Positions 41,442 to 45,503 of a DNA stretch of 45,503 nucleotides are shown here, in pieces. This stretch comes from an uncultured bacterium (GTDB taxonomy: Bacteria; Actinomycetota; Coriobacteriia; Coriobacteriales; Coriobacteriaceae): positions 1 through 45,503 of the forward strand of contig CAJMRD010000003.1 of assembly GCA_905215725.1 (NCBI GenBank), given 5' to 3'. Below the pieces are notes generated by a model. That model was not told where the DNA came from, made no database searches, and saw nothing but the letters and a program-made list of their open reading frames with translations. The position numbers were made by a program, and so were the translations under genes. Each line of letters begins with the position of its first letter. The stretch's first letter is position 1.

Positions 41442-42131
41442 CTAGACGTCTTTCACCACGTCGGGACTCGTCGCACGCGATGCGCGATAGGCATCGGCCT
41501 CCTTGGAGACGCGTTCGAGCAGCTCGGATGTATCGACGCCCTCGACTTGCGCGACCGTTTCAACCGTCTGCATGGCGACCGCCCTCAGGTACGCGCACGC
41601 GCTGTCCCCCAGCTGCTCGAGGTCTATCTCCTCGCCGCCCTCCCGGGCAAAGCCGACCGCCATCACAAAGCCCATGATGCCCGAGACCAGAAAGCCCACC
41701 GCAAAGCTCGAATCTGCCTTGAGCTCTTCTCCGTCGGGGTGGACGATCTCTCTCACGCGGTCGATGATGATCGTATGGATGCCCTGCTCGACCTGCTCGG
41801 CGGCACCCGCCCTCATGGTGATGACGATGCGCCGCAGCAGGCAGCGGACGTCGCGCCGGTCGAACGCCGAAAGGTCGCCCTCGCTCGAAAAATGCCAGAG
41901 GGCATCGGTGATGAGCTCGTTATCCTGCAGCAGCTGGGCTATGGCGATGGCGACGAGTTCATCGAAATCGTGAAAATAGTAGTAAAACGTTCCGCGATTG
42001 CACTGGGCGGCGCGGGTCACCTCGCCAACCGACAGCTCGAAGATGCTGTTGTTCTCGATGAGCTCCCAAAACGCCTCGATGATACGGGTGCGTGCATCGG
42101 GCGCATCGGCGTCCTTACGCGGTCTCGCCAT
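41442..42131 (-). CDS. TetR/AcrR family transcriptional regulator
   Basis: A 229-residue one-component repressor. The HTH is at about 17-60: TRIIEAFWELIENNSIFELSVGEVTRAAQCNRGTFYYYFHDFDEL, typical of the family. The ligand-binding half is all-helical and unassigned. The start overlaps the end of the activase-like gene (ATG 42131; a GTG at 42140 is also possible), so the two are likely co-transcribed and the regulator may respond to acyl-CoA or related metabolites. Confidence 0.9.
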   Translation of the reverse strand: MARPRKDADAPDARTRIIEAFWELIENNSIFELSVGEVTRAAQCNRGTFYYYFHDFDELVAIAIAQLLQDNELITDALWHFSSEGDLSAFDRRDVRCLLRRIVITMRAGAAEQVEQGIHTIIIDRVREIVHPDGEELKADSSFAVGFLVSGIMGFVMAVGFAREGGEEIDLEQLGDSACAYLRAVAMQTVETVAQVEGVDTSELLERVSKEADAYRASRATSPDVVKDV

Positions 42132-44670
42132 GCGCCTCACCGCACCCCTGCGCCTTGGCGTTCATGATGAGCATCTGAAGACGGTTCTCCACGTTGGCGA
42201 AGCTCACGTCGGGATCGTAGTCGAGCGGCAGGAACTGCGCCGTGGGATACTGCTCCTTGAGCGCATGGATGAGCCCGCGCCCCACGACATGGTTGGGCAG
42301 ACACCCGAACGGCTGCAGGATCACGAAGTTGCGGCAGCCGCGCTTGGCGTGCTCGAGGATCTCCGCCGGAATCAGCACGCCCTCGCCCGCATCGAACGTA
42401 TGGTGCAGGATCTTATCGCTCGCGCGCACGAGCTCGGGCATGCGCGTCGGCGGCTCGTAGAGCGGGCTCGCCGCGCCCAGGCGGTCGCAACGGTCGTGCG
42501 CGAGCTCGAACAGGTTGTCCGCCGTGGCGTACCAGGCCTTTTCGGGCAGCGACAGGTCGACGTGGAACTCGCGCGACTGCGCATGCTTGTAGAAATAGGT
42601 CTTGCGGATCACGTCGGTCATGCGCGCCTCGATGACCTCGAGCCCGTTGTCCTCGAGGTAGCGCTCGATCTCGTGGTTGGCGCCGAGATGGAAATTGAGC
42701 AGGTACTCGCCCACGATGAGAACGGTCGGATGCGGGTTCGAGCGGTCGTACGGAACGGCGTCCATGATCGCAAGCGCGCGTTTGAAGCCCGTCGCCTGGC
42801 CTCTCAGCCCCGAGCGCTCCATGCCCTCGATAACCTCATCGAGCGCGCGGTCGAACGCAGCGTCCGCCGCGCCCTTCTCGAGCTCATAGGGACGGATGCG
42901 CCTAAGCATGGCCTCGAGGGCATCGATCATGGGAAGACCGTAGGCGATCTGGATGCTCGGGCCAAGGCCGAGCTTGAAGCCCGGATGCGCATTGTGGGCA
43001 TCGACGTCGTCGTTGGTGAGCACCGGGACATAGTCGTATCCCGCGTCGTCGAGCGCGCGGCGCAGCAGGGGCATGTAGTGCGTCAGGCGGCAGTCGCCGA
43101 TATACTTGCCAGTCACCACGGCGACGTCGTGCGGGTCGTACTTACCGCTCTTGAGTGCCGCGAGCGCCTCGCCGATCACGATTTGCGCGGGGAAGCAGAT
43201 GTCGTTGTGCACATAGCGTTTGCCCAGGCGGATGGCATCCTCGCGCCCGATATCAAGGGCCTCGGCGCGCACGCCCTGATTGCGCATCGCCGCGGTCATG
43301 AGCCTGCAGAACGCATGGGAGGTGTTGGGGACCAGCGCGATCTTGTCGTGCCGGTCGCGCTTGGTGTACTTGACCTTATACGGGTCGTCGAGCGGATGGA
43401 CCGCGTGCACCCGGGCGCCCTCGGCACGCTCCTCCGCGCGACGACGGTTGACCGACTCGATAAACGAACGCACGCGAATGCCCATGGGACCGGCGACGTC
43501 GCTCTCATCGAGCTTGATCATCATCGGAACCTTGGAGCCCATCTCGCCCATCATGCGCGCGATCTCGTCGGTGAGATACGCATCGTGGCCGCAGCCGAAG
43601 CTGCCCATCTGCACGAGCTCGAGCTCGGGCGTCGATGCGACGATGACCGCGCACGACAGCATGCGCGCATGGTAGTTGTTCACGATGTCGATGCGGCTGT
43701 TGGAAAGATCGACGTTGCAGACCCCCGGCACCGCATCGGGCGTCAGCACGGGGATGCCGCGCTCAGAGAAGAGCTTGGGCAGCCCGTGGTTGACCAGCGG
43801 GTCGTTGTGGTACGGGCGCGAAGCGATCACCACCGCGTAGCCGCCGTCCTCGCGCACGTTCTCGAGCACCTGCCTGCCGCGCAGCTGCAGCTGGTTCTCA
43901 AACGTCTCCTGCGCGCGGTCCGCCTGCTCGGTCGCCTTGGCAACCAGGTCGGCATCGATATCGAAGGTCTCCTTGCACCACGCCTTGAGCTGGCGGTTTC
44001 GGTCGCCCTCGTCGTACCAGTGGAACAGCGGCGTATCGAACGGAACGCCGAAACGCTCCTCCGGGTTATCGGAATTGCGCATCACGTAGGGGTATCCCTT
44101 TACGACGGCGCACATCCACTCGCTGGTAGAGGCGGTGTTTTCGGTGGGCACCGTCGTGATGATGGGCATGAAGATGCGGTCGACGCCGGCGTCGACGAGA
44201 TTGCGGATGTGCCCGTGGACGAGCTTGGCCGGGAAGCACACGGTGTCGGATGTGACGTGCGCCAGACCGCGCTCGTACATCGCCTTGGTGCTGCGTCCCG
44301 AGACGCGCACCTTAAAGCCGAGCGTGCTGAAGAACGTCGACCAGAACGGCATGGTGTCCCAGAACTCGAGCACACGGGGAATGCCGATCGTGACATCGCG
44401 CCCCCCGCAGACGGGAACCGTGGGGTACGACTCGAACAGCAGCTTCTCGCGGTCGACAAAGAGATTGGGGGCAGCCGCGGTCCGGTCGCGCCCCGTGCCG
44501 GGTGCCTGTGCCTCGCAAGCACCCTGCGGACGCAGCTCCTCCGCCGCGGGAACCTCGCGCACGAGCTCATCCCATGAGATGGCGCCGCCGCGCGGGCAGC
44601 GATTGCCCGTGACGTAAAGCGAGCCGTCGCCAAATGCCACGACCGCGCGCTGGCAGCGGTTGTTGCACCG
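42115..44670 (-). CDS. 2-hydroxyacyl-CoA dehydratase activase-like protein, truncated at 5' end
   Basis: About 850 residues remain of a protein family that is normally ~1,400 or more long. What is left is the DUF2229 region (CNNRCQRAVVAFGDGSLYV, TGNRCPRGG, DVTIGIPRVLEFWDTMPFW, LVHGHIRNLVDAGVDRIFMP) and HgdB-like modules (QMGSFGCGHDAYLTDEIAR, LQPFGCLPNHVVGRG). The missing part should hold two BcrA/HgdC-type ATPase domains that load the iron-sulfur cluster with ATP. Frame and motif are good up to about 44,670-44,680, where helicase sequence begins. I read this as an assembly junction and not a natural deletion. The 3' end overlaps tetR. Confidence 0.85.
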   Translation of the reverse strand, partial: RCNNRCQRAVVAFGDGSLYVTGNRCPRGGAISWDELVREVPAAEELRPQGACEAQAPGTGRDRTAAAPNLFVDREKLLFESYPTVPVCGGRDVTIGIPRVLEFWDTMPFWSTFFSTLGFKVRVSGRSTKAMYERGLAHVTSDTVCFPAKLVHGHIRNLVDAGVDRIFMPIITTVPTENTASTSEWMCAVVKGYPYVMRNSDNPEERFGVPFDTPLFHWYDEGDRNRQLKAWCKETFDIDADLVAKATEQADRAQETFENQLQLRGRQVLENVREDGGYAVVIASRPYHNDPLVNHGLPKLFSERGIPVLTPDAVPGVCNVDLSNSRIDIVNNYHARMLSCAVIVASTPELELVQMGSFGCGHDAYLTDEIARMMGEMGSKVPMMIKLDESDVAGPMGIRVRSFIESVNRRRAEERAEGARVHAVHPLDDPYKVKYTKRDRHDKIALVPNTSHAFCRLMTAAMRNQGVRAEALDIGREDAIRLGKRYVHNDICFPAQIVIGEALAALKSGKYDPHDVAVVTGKYIGDCRLTHYMPLLRRALDDAGYDYVPVLTNDDVDAHNAHPGFKLGLGPSIQIAYGLPMIDALEAMLRRIRPYELEKGAADAAFDRALDEVIEGMERSGLRGQATGFKRALAIMDAVPYDRSNPHPTVLIVGEYLLNFHLGANHEIERYLEDNGLEVIEARMTDVIRKTYFYKHAQSREFHVDLSLPEKAWYATADNLFELAHDRCDRLGAASPLYEPPTRMPELVRASDKILHHTFDAGEGVLIPAEILEHAKRGCRNFVILQPFGCLPNHVVGRGLIHALKEQYPTAQFLPLDYDPDVSFANVENRLQMLIMNAKAQGCGEAHGETA

Positions 44671-45284
44671 ACGGCAATCCGCACCGGATTGTTCAGATAC
44701 TTGCGTGACAGCGAAATGATGTTGGCGGGCAGAGTGGCGGAAAACATCAGCGTTTGCCTTGCTGCGGGCAGATATTTGGCAATCTGCTCCAGTTGTGCGC
44801 CGAAACCCATGTCAAGCATGCGGTCGGTTTCATCCAGAACCAGAAAATCGGTTTCGTTCAGCTTCAGTGTTCCCTGGCGGAGATGGTCGTTAATGCGTCC
44901 CGGCGTGCCGACGATTATCCGCGGTTTCTTTTTCAGCTGCTGCAGCTGCTTAATCATGGAATCGCCTCCGATAAGCAGAGCCGACAAAATTTTCTGTCGG
45001 TTGCCGAGCATTTTGTCGGCAGCGTCCAAAACCTGTCGGGCCAGTTCGCGCGTCGGCAGCAGAATAAGGGCACTGCTTGCCGGGCAGGAGAGCAGATGGG
45101 CAATCATCGGCAGTGTAAAAGCGCCGGTTTTTCCTGTGCCGGTTTGAGCCGATCCCAGAATGTCATGCCCTTCCATGGCGACGGGAATGGCTTGCGCCTG
45201 TATCGGTGTCGGTATTGTAAAGTTAATGGCTTCAAGGGCCGGCAGCATCGTCTCGGGCAGACCGAGAACTTCAAAATTGTTCAT
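44671..45284 (-). CDS. DEAD-box RNA helicase, N-terminal part, foreign to the rest of the contig
   Basis: About 205 residues of helicase domain 1: Q motif FTIPTPIQAQAIPVAM, motif I AQTGTGKT, Ia PTRELA, Ib TPGR, motif II as DETD in place of DEAD, and motif III SAT. The C-terminal helicase domain is absent because the sequence switches to the activase gene near 44,671. Base composition and codon choice (AAA, TTT, AAT) are unlike the neighbours and look proteobacterial, RhlE-like. The boundary is approximate, because GCCGTCGGTGCAAC can be read in both genes. The upstream 160 bases (45285-45444) are AT-rich and gene-free. Confidence 0.8.
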
Positions 45285-45444
45285 TTTGTTTCTTTCTGTA
45301 AAATTGTTTAAGCATACGAAAATCTAAACACCGTTTTTGCGGTGCCAACTCAAGCAAATCTATTGATAAGGAAATCTACAAATAAGAAGAGCTGCAAAAA
45401 TTCTCTGTAACGAACTATACAGGTTTATTTTTATTAAGCAACCA

Positions 45445-45503
45445 TTATTTTGCGCTTTTTTCCTTCGGGGCGGTTTGCGGCTTCAGGCTGACCAGCGCAA
45501 TGC
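45445..45503 (-). CDS. C-terminal fragment of an unknown protein at the contig edge
   Basis: One minus-strand frame reads IALVSLKPQTAPKEKSAK and a TAA stop at 45447-45445. Too short to assign. A Lys-rich tail of this kind is plausible as a real C-terminus. It belongs to the foreign AT-rich segment. Confidence 0.3.
   Translation of the reverse strand, partial: IALVSLKPQTAPKEKSAK

Noticed and set aside
44100..45284. A 394-codon frame that begins as a helicase and continues to 44100
   Set aside because: After the junction the frame is out of phase with the activase gene; the Arg/Ser/Ala-rich tail is a shadow of it.

Overview
The window looks like a chromosomal piece of a high-GC, Gram-positive gut actinobacterium of the class Coriobacteriia, most likely Collinsella. 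This is an inference from protein flavour, GC-rich codon use and gene content; no database was searched. The last ~830 bases (about 44,671-45,503) do not fit. They are visibly more AT-rich and carry the 5' half of a proteobacterial-looking DEAD-box helicase spliced into the middle of a Coriobacteriia gene, so the contig is probably chimeric there.

Layout. 141-9,182 is metabolic and mostly minus strand: aminotransferase, unknown plus-strand gene, deoxyinosine DNA glycosylase, GH13 amylase, MFS exporter, a fused FeoA-FeoB ferrous-iron transporter with twin palindromic operator candidates, and an alpha/beta hydrolase. 9,426-21,467 is plus strand: PTS EIIA-Glc, asnS, a WYL-type regulator, a three-gene ABC importer of the TrpXYZ type, a surface 5'-nucleotidase gene with an in-frame stop, an MscS channel, and a two-gene unit in which a cytosolic ParB-like/BMP fusion protein overlaps a metallophosphoesterase gene.

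21,755-34,025 is a minus-strand information-processing block in an order familiar from Firmicutes (disA-ispD-ispF-cysS-rlmB-yacP, then tRNA-Thr, tRNA-Tyr, tRNA-Thr, tRNA-Met, tuf, rpmG, tRNA-Trp, secE, nusG, rplK, rplA). A plus-strand gene fusing an excisionase-type HTH to a HipA-like kinase is inserted between yacP and tRNA-Thr, with a 22-bp inverted repeat over its promoter. 34,184-36,807 holds a manganese (yybP-ykoY) riboswitch with mntP, then a classical hipB-hipA pair whose operator repeats reach into the mntP terminator. 36,935-44,670 holds pepD, clpC, a TetR regulator and a 5'-truncated 2-hydroxyacyl-CoA dehydratase activase-like gene.

The most unusual content is non-coding. Several families of long-stem hairpins recur between genes: a terminator family with TTGCGGTGAAATA arms (2 copies), a terminator-like family whose loop resembles AGGGGACAGGCACC (4 copies, both orientations), a 62-nt-period tandem array upstream of feoAB, a nest of five GAGCGTGGATAATC motifs, a pair of hairpins built from TCTCnnTCTGTAACA, and a ~100-nt multi-segment stem downstream of the metallophosphoesterase gene. 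The best protein-level candidates for a little-described system are the ParB-BMP/metallophosphoesterase pair and the HTH-HipA fusion.
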